Source of the DNA: JAXLXE01 sp046328115
Lineage (GTDB): Bacteria; Chloroflexota; UBA6077; JACCZL01
Direction: 5' to 3'
Length of the DNA stretch: 64,000 bases
Assembly: GCA_046328115.1 (NCBI GenBank)
Contig: JAXLXE010000001.1
Coordinates: forward strand, 372,001 to 436,000
Both the position numbers and the translations under genes were made by a program. The notes beneath the pieces were generated by a model, which was given only the letters and a program-made list of their open reading frames with translations, was not told where the DNA came from and searched no databases. Within the stretch, counting starts at the first letter, position 1. The number at the start of each line of letters is the position of its first letter. Positions 1-9,171 of this stretch are shown piece by piece.

Positions 1-510
1 ATCATGCGGACGTGGGACGCGCTGCTGGCGTTTCCTGGGATTCTCACGGGCATCGCGGTGGTCACGGTGCTCGGGCCCGGGGCGATCAACGCGGCGCTGG
101 CGCTGGCAATCGTGAATATGCCGGAGTTCTCGCGGCTGACGCGGGCCTGCGTGCTGCGGGAGCGGGAACGGGAGTACGTGGTGGCGGCCCGGTGCATCGG
201 CGGGGGTGATGCTCGACTGGTGTACTGGCACCTGCTGCCGAACTGTCTGGCGCCGATCCTGGTGCAGCTCAGCCTGTCCATGGCATTCGCGGTGCTGCTG
301 GAGGCGGCGCTCTCGTTCCTGGGGCTTGGCACTCAGGCGCCGGACCCGTCGTGGGGGAGCATGCTGAACGACGCGAAGTCTCACCTGCGCCAGGCGCCGT
401 GGTATGGGATCTTCCCGGGGGTGGCGCTGGCGATCATGCTGGTGGGGCTGAACTACCTCTCGGACGCGCTGCGCCAGGCGCTGGACCCGCGGCGTATCAA
501 CACGACTTGA
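1..510 (+). CDS. Dipeptide/oligopeptide ABC transporter permease, DppC type (5' truncated)
   Basis: This is an inner-membrane permease subunit of a peptide or nickel type ABC importer. The reading frame is open to the left edge, so the gene starts upstream of the window. The visible C-terminal part has the EAA loop that docks on the ATPase (EYVVAARCIGGG followed by HLLPN) and the DppC hallmark LSFLGLGTQAPDPSWG, with hydrophobic segments on both sides. It ends in a TGA. The receptor gene follows 133 bp downstream on the same strand, so the two probably serve one transporter. The ATPase genes and the DppB partner are not in the window. Substrate cannot be told: in this family it may be peptides, oligosaccharides or glycosides. 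Confidence 0.9.
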   Translation: MMRTWDALLAFPGILTGIAVVTVLGPGAINAALALAIVNMPEFSRLTRACVLREREREYVVAARCIGGGDARLVYWHLLPNCLAPILVQLSLSMAFAVLLEAALSFLGLGTQAPDPSWGSMLNDAKSHLRQAPWYGIFPGVALAIMLVGLNYLSDALRQALDPRRINTT

Positions 511-643
511 TCTGTAGTACGTGATCTGGAGGAAAGGCCAGGAGGAGCGCCATCGCGGGCTACGCGCGCGATGATCTAGGACCGCATCGAGGAGCGGGGA
601 TAGAGACCCGGCTCGCGAGTCATCTTTGAGGGAGGACCTGTCA

Positions 644-2353
644 ATGGTTCATCGTCTGTCACGCCGTTCGGTCATCAAGCTGTCTGTGGGCGGCGTTGCC
701 GCTTCGCTGCTGGCGGCCTGCTCGCCGGGCGCGCCGCCGCCGCCCGCCAAACCAGCGGAGAGCAAGCCGGCCGAGGCGCCGAAGCCGGCGGCGCCGGCCG
801 CCCAGCCAACCGCCGTGGCCGCCGCCATCAAGCCGGGCGAGGGGTCCAATACGGCACCAACCGCGGCGCCTGCCGCGAAGCCGGCCGAGGCCCCGAAGCC
901 CGCGGCTGGGCAGCCGAAGAAGGGCGGCAAGATCGTCGTGGGCCACGTTGGCGACAACAGCAACTTCGAGCCGTTCATCCAGCAGCCCACGACGTTTCCG
1001 TACCTGGAACAGCTCTTCGACTCGCCCATTCGGTACGACGACAAGATCAAGCCTAACCCGAGCCTGGCCGAGTCGTGGAAGCTGAGCGACGACGGCAAGA
1101 GCCTGTCCATCAAGATGCGCCAGGGCGTGAAGTTCTCCACCGGGCGCGAGGTCACGGCGGAGGATCTGAACTTCTCCGTGGAACGTGCCAAGGACCCCAA
1201 GGTGGGCTCCTTGTTCCGTCCGCAGGCGATGCTCGTGACGAAGACCGAGACGAGCGATAAGTACACGGCAGTCTGGCGCTTCGACGGCGCCTTCCCGGGC
1301 GCCTTCGACCTCCTGGCCCGCCAGTGGGTGGTGGACAAGGACAACGTGAACGAGACCGACTGGAAGAAGCGCTCGGTAGGGACGGGGCCATTTATCTGGA
1401 CGGACTGGCAGCCAGGCGAGCGAGCCGTGCTGAAGAAGAACGCAAACTTCTGGGACAAGGAGCTGCCGTACCTGGACGAGATCGAGGTGCGCAGCTTTGG
1501 CGACGCGAACGCGCTGGCCGCGAACCTGGAGGCTGGCGCGGTGGACATCGTGGCCCGGCTCCCCACGCAGGAGGTGGCCCGGCTGAAGGCCAATTCCAAC
1601 ATCAAGGTCTACCAGACGCCGGTGCGCGTGATGTACGACATCCTGCTGCAGTCAGTGAAGCCCCCATTCAACAACAAGCTGCTGCGGCAGGCGATCAACT
1701 TTGCGATCGATCGCGAGCGCTTCTGCCGGACGGTGCTGGCCGGGTTGTCCACGCCCACCTCGCAGCCGTTCCCGTCACATTCGTGGGCGCACTTCCCGGA
1801 GCTGGACAAGAAGTACACGTTTGATCTGGACAAGGCGAAGGCGCTCGTGACCCAGGCCGGATTCCCCAACGGGCTGGAGATCACGATCATGACGGCGAGT
1901 GCTCGACAGAAGGAGCTGCGGGACCTGGCGCAGATCATCGCGGCGGACCTGGCGAAGATCAACGTGCGAGCGAAGATCGAGGACGTTGAGCCGGCCGTGT
2001 ACGACCCGCGCCACCTGGGCGGCGAATTCGAGATGGCGACCCACGCGTACGGTCGGGCCAACCTGGACCCGAGCACGTTGTTCCGCGGCGCCGCGGCGTG
2101 GCACGCGGGCACGGGGATGACGAAGTTCGACACGCCTGAGTACCGCAAGCTGATGGAGGACGCTGAATCCACCTACAACGTGGACGAGCGGAAGCCGAAG
2201 TACAAGAAGCTGGTGGAGTACATCCAGGACGAGAGCTTTGTGATCCCGCTTGCGCCGAACCCCGAGTTCTACGTCATGCGGAACCGGGTCCAGGGCTACG
2301 TGTCAGACGGGGAGGCGAATATGTCGCTCCGTGGCACCTGGCTGGACGGGTAA
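644..2353 (+). CDS. ABC transporter substrate-binding lipoprotein, family 5 (DppA/OppA-like)
   Basis: This is the extracytoplasmic receptor for the importer encoded just upstream. I chose ATG 644 because GGGAGGA lies 7 nt before it; a TTG at 626 in the same frame has no such site. The N-terminus has a twin-arginine-like segment (LSRRSVIKL) followed by a lipobox LLAAC with Cys26 as the lipidation site. Next comes a Pro/Ala/Lys linker of about 65 residues in which PAEAPKPAA occurs twice. The family 5 receptor domain starts near residue 85 (GGKIVVGHVGD) and contains typical stretches such as DGKSLSIKMRQGVKF and the RQAINFAIDRE region. The protein is 569 aa, normal for the family once the linker is allowed for. 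Confidence 0.9.
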   Translation: MVHRLSRRSVIKLSVGGVAASLLAACSPGAPPPPAKPAESKPAEAPKPAAPAAQPTAVAAAIKPGEGSNTAPTAAPAAKPAEAPKPAAGQPKKGGKIVVGHVGDNSNFEPFIQQPTTFPYLEQLFDSPIRYDDKIKPNPSLAESWKLSDDGKSLSIKMRQGVKFSTGREVTAEDLNFSVERAKDPKVGSLFRPQAMLVTKTETSDKYTAVWRFDGAFPGAFDLLARQWVVDKDNVNETDWKKRSVGTGPFIWTDWQPGERAVLKKNANFWDKELPYLDEIEVRSFGDANALAANLEAGAVDIVARLPTQEVARLKANSNIKVYQTPVRVMYDILLQSVKPPFNNKLLRQAINFAIDRERFCRTVLAGLSTPTSQPFPSHSWAHFPELDKKYTFDLDKAKALVTQAGFPNGLEITIMTASARQKELRDLAQIIAADLAKINVRAKIEDVEPAVYDPRHLGGEFEMATHAYGRANLDPSTLFRGAAAWHAGTGMTKFDTPEYRKLMEDAESTYNVDERKPKYKKLVEYIQDESFVIPLAPNPEFYVMRNRVQGYVSDGEANMSLRGTWLDG

Positions 2354-2502
2354 CCGCCGCGGTGCGAGGGCCCTGGCGCGCGCGGCAGGGCCCGCACCGG
2401 GATTGTGCCGGGGGCTGGCCCGATGTGGCCGGCCCCTCTGCGCGCTGGCACGTGTTTGCTGCCCAGTCCACCTGGCTGGGTGAAACCGCACAGGAGGCAG
2501 GG

Positions 2503-4755
2503 GTGACCCAGTCGGAGCCGGCATTTGCCGGTGTCATTGGTCGGACGTTCGCGGAGTCCAAGCCGTCGTGGATCCAGCCGCCGCGGGCGGCACCGGACGC
2601 GCCGAACGTGGTGTACATCGTGCTGGACGACGTGGGCTATGCCGACCTGGGCTGCTACGGCTCAGAGATAGCAACGCCGGCGATGGACGGCCTGGCCGCC
2701 CGCGGGCTGCGCTACACCGGATTTCACACCACGGCTCAGTGCTCGCCGACGCGGGCCAGCCTCCTCACGGGTCGAAACCACCACGCCGTGGGCATGGGTG
2801 TCATCCCTGAGTGGTCGACGGGATTTCCAGGGTACCGCGGGCAGGTGACCAGGCGCGCGGCGAATCTAGCGGAGATCCTCCGCGACCACGGCTACAACAC
2901 GTTCTCCGCGGGCAAGTGGCACCTGGTGCCGGGGACGGACACCACGGCGGCGGGACCGTTTGACTCCTGGCCCACGCAGCGTGGCTTCGATCGCTGGTAC
3001 GGGTTCCAGGGTGCACTGACGGATCAGTGGAATCCGGAACTCTTCATGGGCACGGACCCGATCGAGCGTCCGTCCGGTGACGACTACCACTTGAGTGAGG
3101 ACATCGTCGATAGATCCATCGGCTTCATCCGCGACCAGCAGTCGGCGGCGCCCGGCAAGCCGTTTTTTCTGTATCTGGCGTTTGGCGCGTGCCACTGGCC
3201 GCACCACGTGCCCGCCAGCTACATCGCGAACTACCGCGGGAAGTTCGATCGGGGCTGGGACGTGCTGCGGGAGGAGCGGCTGGCTCGGCAGAAGGCGATG
3301 GGGATTGTTCCGCCCGGGACCGACCTGGCGCCGCGCACGCCGGGCGTTCCGGCCTGGGATGAGCAATCGGCAGATGAGCGGCGGTTCTTCGCGCGGACGC
3401 AGGAGGTGTACGCGGGATTCCTGGAGCACACCGATGCCCAGATTGGTCGCCTGCTGGAGTTCCTGGATGAGATGGAGCTGACGGAGAACACGCTGATCGT
3501 GCTGATCTCCGATAACGGCACGAGCGACGAAGGGGCGAACTCCGGCGCGACGAACATGCGCCGGTTGATCTACACGAGGGAGCCGGAGCCGCTGGCCGAT
3601 CGGCTGGCAGCGATGGACAGCCTGGGCGGTCCGGAGTCATACGGGCACTACCCAGTTGGCTGGGCGCAACTAGGCAACACGCCGCTGAAGTGGTTCAAGA
3701 AGGACGTGCACGGCGGCGGATCGCGCGATCCGTTGATCATCCACTGGCCGGCCCGCATCCGCGAAGGGGGCGCGCTGCGGCACCAGTACCACCACGTGAT
3801 CGACGTGACGCCGACGGTGCTGGACTTGCTGGGGATAGAGGCGCCGACTGTCTACAACGGGGTGGCGCAGATGCCGATGCACGGCGTCAGCCTGGCCTAC
3901 ACGTTTGAGGAGCCCCGCGCGCCGACGCGGCGGCCGGTGCAGCACTACGAGATGTGCGGCGACCGCGGGATCTGGCACGGCGGCTGGAAGGCGGTGACGT
4001 ACCACCAGAAGGGGGTGCCCTTCGACCAGGACCACTGGGAGCTCTACCAGCTGGATGCGGATTATTCCGAGTGCCACGACGTCTCGGCGCAGCACCCGCG
4101 GAAGCTGGAGGAGATGATCGAACGCTGGTGGGCGGAGGCGGGGGCCTACAACGTGCTGCCGCTGGACGATCGCGAGGCGGAGCGCGTGCGCGACGTGATC
4201 GCGTCGAGGTCCCGAAAGCGGAACGTGTACTACCCGGGGATGTCGCGGATCGATCGGGTGATGACGCCTGACGTGACGAACCGGTCCTACGAGATCTCGG
4301 CGGAGGCCGTGGTGCCAGACGGTGGGATGGAGGGCGTGCTGCTGACCGTGGGCAGCCTGTTTGGGGGGTACACGCTCTATGGCCTGGGTGGCCACCTGGT
4401 GTACGAGTACAACTACGGCGCCGGCGAGCGGTACGTGGTGCGCTCGCGGCAGCCGGTTTCCCCTGGGCAGCGGGTGCTTGCGGTGCGGTTCACCAAGACG
4501 GGGCAGCACCGCGGCATGGCCAGGCTGGTGGTGGATGGCGAGCCCGTGGGTGAGGGTGAGATCAGCCGGACGTGGCCGGTGACGGTGGCGACGGCCGGGC
4601 TGACCTGCGGCTACGCGACCGGCACGCCGGTCAGCGCGAGCTACGCGTGCCCATTCCGATTCAACGGGAAGCTCCGCCGGGTGGTGGTTGAGCTGGGTGA
4701 CGACGCCGTGCGCGACTACCAGGCGGAGTTCGCGGTGGCGCTGGCGGAGGAGTAG
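2503..4755 (+). CDS. Arylsulfatase-family sulfatase
   Basis: This is a type I sulfatase of 750 aa that hydrolyses sulfate esters. GTG 2503 is preceded by AGGAGG 5 nt upstream; the frame is open further upstream but that part looks non-coding. Metal-binding residues are in LDDVGYADLGCYG (Asp42, Asp43). The active-site motif is C80-S-P-T-R84, the form in which the cysteine is converted to formylglycine. Further motifs are LISDNGTSDEG and GGGSRDPLIIHWP. After about residue 600 a beta-rich C-terminal region follows, as seen in long arylsulfatases. No signal peptide is evident at the chosen start, so the protein is probably cytoplasmic. A formylglycine-generating enzyme is not in this window. The neighbouring importer could supply a sulfated substrate, but that is only inferred from position. 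Confidence 0.88.
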   Translation: MTQSEPAFAGVIGRTFAESKPSWIQPPRAAPDAPNVVYIVLDDVGYADLGCYGSEIATPAMDGLAARGLRYTGFHTTAQCSPTRASLLTGRNHHAVGMGVIPEWSTGFPGYRGQVTRRAANLAEILRDHGYNTFSAGKWHLVPGTDTTAAGPFDSWPTQRGFDRWYGFQGALTDQWNPELFMGTDPIERPSGDDYHLSEDIVDRSIGFIRDQQSAAPGKPFFLYLAFGACHWPHHVPASYIANYRGKFDRGWDVLREERLARQKAMGIVPPGTDLAPRTPGVPAWDEQSADERRFFARTQEVYAGFLEHTDAQIGRLLEFLDEMELTENTLIVLISDNGTSDEGANSGATNMRRLIYTREPEPLADRLAAMDSLGGPESYGHYPVGWAQLGNTPLKWFKKDVHGGGSRDPLIIHWPARIREGGALRHQYHHVIDVTPTVLDLLGIEAPTVYNGVAQMPMHGVSLAYTFEEPRAPTRRPVQHYEMCGDRGIWHGGWKAVTYHQKGVPFDQDHWELYQLDADYSECHDVSAQHPRKLEEMIERWWAEAGAYNVLPLDDREAERVRDVIASRSRKRNVYYPGMSRIDRVMTPDVTNRSYEISAEAVVPDGGMEGVLLTVGSLFGGYTLYGLGGHLVYEYNYGAGERYVVRSRQPVSPGQRVLAVRFTKTGQHRGMARLVVDGEPVGEGEISRTWPVTVATAGLTCGYATGTPVSASYACPFRFNGKLRRVVVELGDDAVRDYQAEFAVALAEE

Positions 4756-4773
4756 CTGGACCAGGAGTAGACA

Positions 4774-4807
4774 GCGGCGTGGGTGGCCCCGGGGTCACCC
4801 ACGCCGC
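4774..4807. terminator. Bidirectional terminator-like hairpin between convergent genes
   Basis: A perfect 12-bp stem, GCGGCGTGGGTG against CACCCACGCCGC, has a 10-nt GC-rich loop. It lies between the sulfatase stop and the end of the convergent pdxA-like gene. There is no strong T tract on either side. Confidence 0.6.
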
Positions 4808-4822
4808 GCTGGTCTGACTGGC

Positions 4823-5842
4823 TTAGGGCTTCGTCCCGCGGATGAGCTTGGCGTACTTAGCGGTGACGCGGATGGACTCCGCCATGCCGACGGCGTTGGC
4901 GATGCCCGTGCCGGCGATGTCGAACGCGGTGCCGTGGTCCACGGATGCGCGGATGAAAGGCAGGCCCACGGTGACGGAGATGGTCCGATCGAAGTCGTAG
5001 GTCTTGGCCGCGATGTGGCCCTGGTCGTGGTGGAGCGAGAGCACGGCGTCCCAGCGGCCCTGTAGACACTGGTGGAAGACGGCGTCGCCGGGGATGGGCC
5101 CGTAGGCGTCCACGCCGTCAGCCTTTGCTAGCTCGATGCCCGGGGCGATCTCGTCTATCTCCTCGCGGCCGAACATGCCGTGCTCGCCGCCGTGCGGGTT
5201 GAGCGCGGCGACCCCGAACTTAGCATGGGGTACGGCGAAGCGGACCATGGCCTTGTGGGCTTTGACCAGGGTGGTGTGGATGTTGGCCGCGGTCACCTCG
5301 TCGCAGGCCTTGCGCATGGACATGTGGCGGGCCATGAAGAAGATGGTGAGGTTGCGCACGACGAACATGGTGAGCACGTCGCTGCTGTTGGTGAGCTTGG
5401 CGAGGGCGGTGGTGTGGTCCAGGTGCGGGACGCCGCCGACCTGGAGCGCCTCCTTGTTGAGAGGCGCGGTGGCCATGGCCTCTACCTTGCCCTGCATGGC
5501 CAGGTTTGTGGCCGTCTCGACGTAACGAAACGCGGCGCGACCGGCCTCCCCCTGGACCTTGCCCCACTCCAGGCCGCCGATGTCGGGGCTGCCCACGTCT
5601 ATCAGGTTGATGGCGCCCTGGGTGAAGTCGCCATCTGCCGGACTCGTGACGACTTTGACGCGGGGGCTTTTGCCGGTGGACTTCGCGGCCCGCTCGATGA
5701 TGGATCGGTCGCCGATCACGACGGGTCGGGCGTGGTCATACACGTCTGACTCGGTCAGCGCCTTGACGGTGATCTCTGGGCCCACGCCCGATGGGTCGCC
5801 CAGGGTGACGCCCACGAGTGGGCGATCTTCTGCTGATGGCAC
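4823..5842 (-). CDS. pdxA: PdxA-family 4-phospho-threonate/threonine dehydrogenase
   Basis: This is an NAD-dependent, metal-dependent oxidative decarboxylase of the PdxA family (339 aa). Classical PdxA acts in vitamin B6 synthesis; PdxA2 members act on threonate or erythronate phosphates. I chose the GTG at 5842 because GGAGG lies 5 nt upstream. The start region GVTLGDPSGVGPEI, the HHDQGH metal site and GLPFIRASVDHGTAFD are all family hallmarks. The usual GHTE segment reads DHTT here, and the following stretch (FFMARHMSMRKACDEVT) is unlike biosynthetic PdxA, which favours a catabolic role. No pdxJ or other B6 gene is nearby; the neighbours are sulfatase and transport genes. The family call is firm and the substrate open. 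Confidence 0.85.
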   Translation of the reverse strand: MPSAEDRPLVGVTLGDPSGVGPEITVKALTESDVYDHARPVVIGDRSIIERAAKSTGKSPRVKVVTSPADGDFTQGAINLIDVGSPDIGGLEWGKVQGEAGRAAFRYVETATNLAMQGKVEAMATAPLNKEALQVGGVPHLDHTTALAKLTNSSDVLTMFVVRNLTIFFMARHMSMRKACDEVTAANIHTTLVKAHKAMVRFAVPHAKFGVAALNPHGGEHGMFGREEIDEIAPGIELAKADGVDAYGPIPGDAVFHQCLQGRWDAVLSLHHDQGHIAAKTYDFDRTISVTVGLPFIRASVDHGTAFDIAGTGIANAVGMAESIRVTAKYAKLIRGTKP

Positions 5843-5905
5843 GGCTTCCTCCGTCGCTCGTCGAACTGTGTGCGTTCTGTTTCCTGGAGTCTCGTTGGAG
5901 TCCTG

Positions 5906-5940
5906 TAGGATAAGGCGCTGTAGGATAAGGCTAGGATAAA
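5906..5940. repeat. Three TAGGATAA direct repeats in a divergent promoter region
   Basis: TAGGATAAGGC occurs at 5906-5916 and 5921-5931, and TAGGATAAA at 5932-5940. Starts are 15 and 11 bp apart. The repeats lie between the divergent pdxA-like gene and the glutamine synthetase-like gene, so they could be binding sites for a regulator acting on either. Confidence 0.5.
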
Positions 5941-6048
5941 TGAGGAACACGGCCCGCCGCCCGAGCGTTGGTTTGTGTTGGAAGGCGTCTCGGATGGCGC
6001 GGCGCGCGTTCTGGCGTGACCGACGCCACTCAGCGTGGAGGTAGGCGG

Positions 6049-7404
6049 TTGAGTCGAGCAGAGGTCGTATCCAAGCTGCGCCAGACGGACGTGCAGCTCG
6101 TGCGATTCCTGTACTGCGACAACGGCGGGATCATCCGCGGCAAGGCCACCCACGCGGATTCGCTGGAGAGCCGGATGGCCAGCGGCATTGGCCTGACCGT
6201 GGCGATGCAGGCGATGAACATGCTGGATCAGCTCCAGCCGGTGGAGGGTATGGGGCCGGTGGGCGAGGTTCGCCTGGTGCCCGATCCGAACACCTTTGTG
6301 GTGCTGCCCTACGCGCCTCGCTCTGGCTCCATGATGTGCGACATGCTGACGCTGGACGGCAATCCCTGGGGTGCCTGCCCGCGCTCGTTCTTGCGGCGGA
6401 TGACACGAAAGGCCATGGAGCACGGGCTCCAGATCCAGGCTGCCTTTGAGCCGGAGTGGTCGCTGGCGGTGCGGGTGGACGACCGGTTCGTACCGTTTGA
6501 CGAGACGCTGTGCTTCTCCAGCATCGGGATGCAGACCACGGCTGTGATCATGGACGAGATCGTGGAGATGCTGGGTCGGCAGGGTCTGCGGGTGGAGCAG
6601 TACTACCCGGAGCTTGGCCACGGCCAGCAGGAGCTGAGCATTCGCCATGCGCCGGCCTTGCGTGCCGCGGACAATCAGATCCTGTATCGCGAGACCATCC
6701 GATCCGTGGTGTACAAGCACGGGTACTTTGCATCGTTTGCGCCCAAGCCGTGGTCTGACCAGGCGGGGAACGGGTGCCACATCCACCTGAGCGCCTGGGA
6801 CCCGAGCGGTGAGGAGAACCTGTTCTTCGATCGAACGGCGGCGTTCAGTTTGAGCTCTCTGGGACGACGGTTCGCGGCGGGCATTCTGGACCACCTGCCG
6901 GCGCTGGTGGCGATCTCTTGCCCCAGCTACAACAGTTACCACCGTCTCCAGCCGCGATCCTGGGCGTCCGCTTTCACGGCGTACGGGCCGGACAATCGCG
7001 AGGCGGCGCTGCGCATCGCCAGCACGTACTGGGGGGCGGAGATGCAGTCCATCAACCTGGAGCTGAAGGCGGCGGACGGTAGCGCGAACCCGTACCTGGT
7101 GCTGGGGGCGCTGATCGCGGCGGGGATCGACGGGATTGACCGCGGGCTGGATCTGGACCAGGATCGGCTGGTGCTGTCCGATCCGGCGGACTTGCCGGAG
7201 GATGAGCGGGAGCGCCGTGGCATCCGCCGGCTGCCTGACTCGCTGAGCGCGTCGCTGGATGCGCTGGAGGCAGACGCGGTGCTGATGGACGCGCTTGGAC
7301 CGCTGCTCAGCGACTCCTTCGTCGCTGTGCGGCGGTCCGAATATGCAGCGTTCTCAGCGCAGGGCTCGAGCTACGAGCACAAGCATCACTTCTGGAAGTA
7401 CTAG
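6049..7404 (+). CDS. Glutamine synthetase family protein
   Basis: This is a 451-aa ATP-dependent gamma-glutamyl ligase of the glutamine synthetase fold. TTG 6049 is preferred because GGAGG lies 7 nt before it and because family members start near RAEVVSKL. The N-terminal beta-grasp has CDNGGIIRGKATH. The catalytic domain has GNGCHIHLSAWD, GPDNREAALRI and ELKAADGSANPYLVLGALIA, matching the ATP and glutamate binding motifs. The adenylylation-site region of GSI-beta (NLY) is not recognisable. It could be true glutamine synthetase or a gamma-glutamyl-amine ligase such as PuuA; no glnB, amt or polyamine genes are adjacent. Its divergent neighbour is the pdxA-like gene. Confidence 0.85.
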   Translation: MSRAEVVSKLRQTDVQLVRFLYCDNGGIIRGKATHADSLESRMASGIGLTVAMQAMNMLDQLQPVEGMGPVGEVRLVPDPNTFVVLPYAPRSGSMMCDMLTLDGNPWGACPRSFLRRMTRKAMEHGLQIQAAFEPEWSLAVRVDDRFVPFDETLCFSSIGMQTTAVIMDEIVEMLGRQGLRVEQYYPELGHGQQELSIRHAPALRAADNQILYRETIRSVVYKHGYFASFAPKPWSDQAGNGCHIHLSAWDPSGEENLFFDRTAAFSLSSLGRRFAAGILDHLPALVAISCPSYNSYHRLQPRSWASAFTAYGPDNREAALRIASTYWGAEMQSINLELKAADGSANPYLVLGALIAAGIDGIDRGLDLDQDRLVLSDPADLPEDERERRGIRRLPDSLSASLDALEADAVLMDALGPLLSDSFVAVRRSEYAAFSAQGSSYEHKHHFWKY

Positions 7405-7414
7405 CCCGGAAGCG

Positions 7415-8311
7415 CTAGCGGCGGTTTGCCAGCAGGCCCCGCAGGGAGCGGCTGCCGAGGGTGCCGCAGCGCTCGTCGCCGTTCAGGCATTGGTCCACTC
7501 TAGCGGCGAGGAACGCCTGGTCCCAGGCGTTGAAGAAGTCGGCGTGGGCTGAGTAGATGTTTCCCGAGGAGAGCGTGATGTTTCCGGGGTCGCCGTTGAT
7601 GGGGTAGTGCACGATCATGGCGACGGCTGGGATCGCGGTGGGATGGGTTGCCGGGCAGGCGCCGGCGCGGCCGCTGTAGGCGACGTGCGACTTGTGATTG
7701 GGGCTGTCCAGGCTGACGCCATCCCAGCAGTCGGCGAAGCGGATGTGCAGGTTGAGCTCCTCGGTTGGGCCGCACTGGGGCGGGACCGGAGAGGCCGCGC
7801 GGGGTTCTGGCGTGCGGCAGTCCCAGAAGGTGGTGCGTCGAGCGCCGGAGCCCGACGCCGGCTGCGTGGCAGTGGCGTCACCGGCGATCATCCGGAAGCC
7901 TTCAGGGAAGGCGGCAATGGGATCGTTCTCGTGGCGGCCGGTGCGGTAGTAGACGGTGACGGACAGCGGCTTGACCTCGACGCCGTCCTTGTAGAGCGCG
8001 GGGACCCAGTAGCCGGAGGCGTCCTCTGCCGCCCGGCAGGACGTGTCGGCCGCTCGGAGCGACTCGTAGGTGGAGGCGGCGTTGGTGGAGACGTTGCCGA
8101 AGAAGGAGTGCAGGTGGGAGGCGCCGGGGAGGCCGGGCTTGACGATGGGGTCATCGGCGGCTTCGTGACTGAGGACGCAGACGGTGCGGAAGAAGCCGCG
8201 CTCGTCAGCGGCGGTTGGCGGGGTCATGGGGCGGCCTTCTTGGGCGGCGGCGACGGCCGGAACCAGGGTGATGGCGATGCTGAGCACGGCGCTGATGAAT
8301 CGTGGGTGCAT
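7415..8311 (-). CDS. Secreted DUF1996 domain protein
   Basis: This is an exported protein of 298 aa. ATG 8311 is chosen because it begins a good signal peptide (MHPRFISAVLSIAITLV, ending near AVAAAQ); the upstream open frame lacks one. The mature part matches DUF1996 (GASHLHSFFGN, SGYWVPALY and LNLHIRFADCWDG motifs), with several cysteines likely forming disulfides. The family's biochemical role is unknown; conserved His, Asp and Trp residues suggest a carbohydrate- or metal-related activity. It ends 10 bp from the convergent glutamine synthetase-like gene. Confidence 0.75.
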   Translation of the reverse strand: MHPRFISAVLSIAITLVPAVAAAQEGRPMTPPTAADERGFFRTVCVLSHEAADDPIVKPGLPGASHLHSFFGNVSTNAASTYESLRAADTSCRAAEDASGYWVPALYKDGVEVKPLSVTVYYRTGRHENDPIAAFPEGFRMIAGDATATQPASGSGARRTTFWDCRTPEPRAASPVPPQCGPTEELNLHIRFADCWDGVSLDSPNHKSHVAYSGRAGACPATHPTAIPAVAMIVHYPINGDPGNITLSSGNIYSAHADFFNAWDQAFLAARVDQCLNGDERCGTLGSRSLRGLLANRR

Positions 8312-8531
8312 GACGGGGCTCCCGGATGCCTTGCTGGCGGCTGGTATTGGATTGGTGATGAGTTGGCGAATGGGAGTGAGGCTCCCGGGCGCCATAGTCA
8401 GCATAGCTACGGACTGATAAATGAGGGTTCCGGAGTTGTTAGAGGAGTATTAACGCGCGCTGCCTACCGGACCGATTTGGGTGATCCGTCGCCGTCGATG
8501 ACCAGATGTGGCCGACGCGGGTGTTAAACGG

Positions 8532-8563
8532 CCGAGGGGAGCCCGTGAATGGGCTCCCCTCGG
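8532..8563 (-). terminator. Hairpin terminator of the 122-aa secreted protein gene
   Basis: A perfect 13-bp stem, CCGAGGGGAGCCC against GGGCTCCCCTCGG, has the 6-nt loop GTGAAT. It begins 19 nt after the stop codon of the minus-strand gene ending at 8583. Read on the minus strand, the stem is followed by CGTTTAACAC, a weak T run. Confidence 0.65.
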
Positions 8564-8582
8564 AACGCGCCTCGGCGCGGGA

Positions 8583-8951
8583 TTAGCGGATTTCGAACGA
8601 ATCGTCGTCGCAGTCGTCCGTACCGGTGCGGCAGGCCTGCACGTGCCAGAGGCCCTTGCTGGAGCCGGCGAAGACGTCGACCGGACGGAACTTGAACTCA
8701 AATGAGCCGTCAGGTCCGACGATGATCACGGAATTGGTGGCCGCCGAGGAGAACACGGTGCCGTCTGGGCTCAGGAAGTTCAAGTCTAAGGCCAGTCCGG
8801 CGGTCATGCCGGTGCCCCATACGGTGAAGACGGTGTCCTGAGAGCCGTTGTTTGGCTCCACTCCGCCGTCGTACTGGTACGCGCTGGTTGGCGTCGCGTC
8901 GCTGGTGATCGCGGCCGCGATGAGGGCCAGCGTGGCAATAGTGCGCTTCAT
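8583..8951 (-). CDS. Small secreted protein of unknown function
   Basis: This is a 122-aa exported protein I do not recognise. ATG 8951 is preceded by GGAAGGATCACC and begins a signal peptide (MKRTIATLALIAAAI, cleavage probably near TSAYQ). The mature part looks like a small beta-sandwich: VFTVWGTGMTAG, PDGSFEFKF and KGLWHVQACRTG resemble immunoglobulin-like segments that describe thrust or sheath domains, though this is only a resemblance. Cysteines in QACRTGTDDC probably form a disulfide. A strong hairpin follows the gene. Confidence 0.6.
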   Translation of the reverse strand: MKRTIATLALIAAAITSDATPTSAYQYDGGVEPNNGSQDTVFTVWGTGMTAGLALDLNFLSPDGTVFSSAATNSVIIVGPDGSFEFKFRPVDVFAGSSKGLWHVQACRTGTDDCDDDSFEIR

Positions 8952-9097
8952 GGTGATCCTTCCTTCAACAGCCTCTAAGCTGGCGTGGCGTCCGCGACGC
9001 CGCGCCGTTAAGAACGGCGAGCAGGGATTCGACGGGACGACGCAACTGGGCAAAGGCAGTCCGACAAGGGCACCCGTCGACCGTCAGCGGGCGCTCA

Positions 9098-9127
9098 TTG
9101 CCTGAAAAAACGGCGCTGCGATACACT
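9098..9127 (+). promoter_or_regulatory. Promoter of the tRNA-Tyr/tRNA-Thr unit
   Basis: TTGCCT at 9098-9103 and TACACT at 9122-9127 are separated by 18 bp. They lie 45 bp upstream of the mature tRNA-Tyr. Confidence 0.55.
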
Positions 9128-9171
9128 CTACGATGGCTTTGCGCCAATGGCGACGCATTGACAGGCGATCC

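Noticed and set aside
2362..2502. The 47-residue upstream extension of the sulfatase frame
   Set aside because: AGGAGG sits 5 nt before the GTG at 2503, and the extension has no family similarity or signal peptide.
6816..6825. GAAC-N2-GTTC as a second SOS box
   Set aside because: The spacing is 2 instead of 4 and it lies inside the glutamine synthetase coding region.
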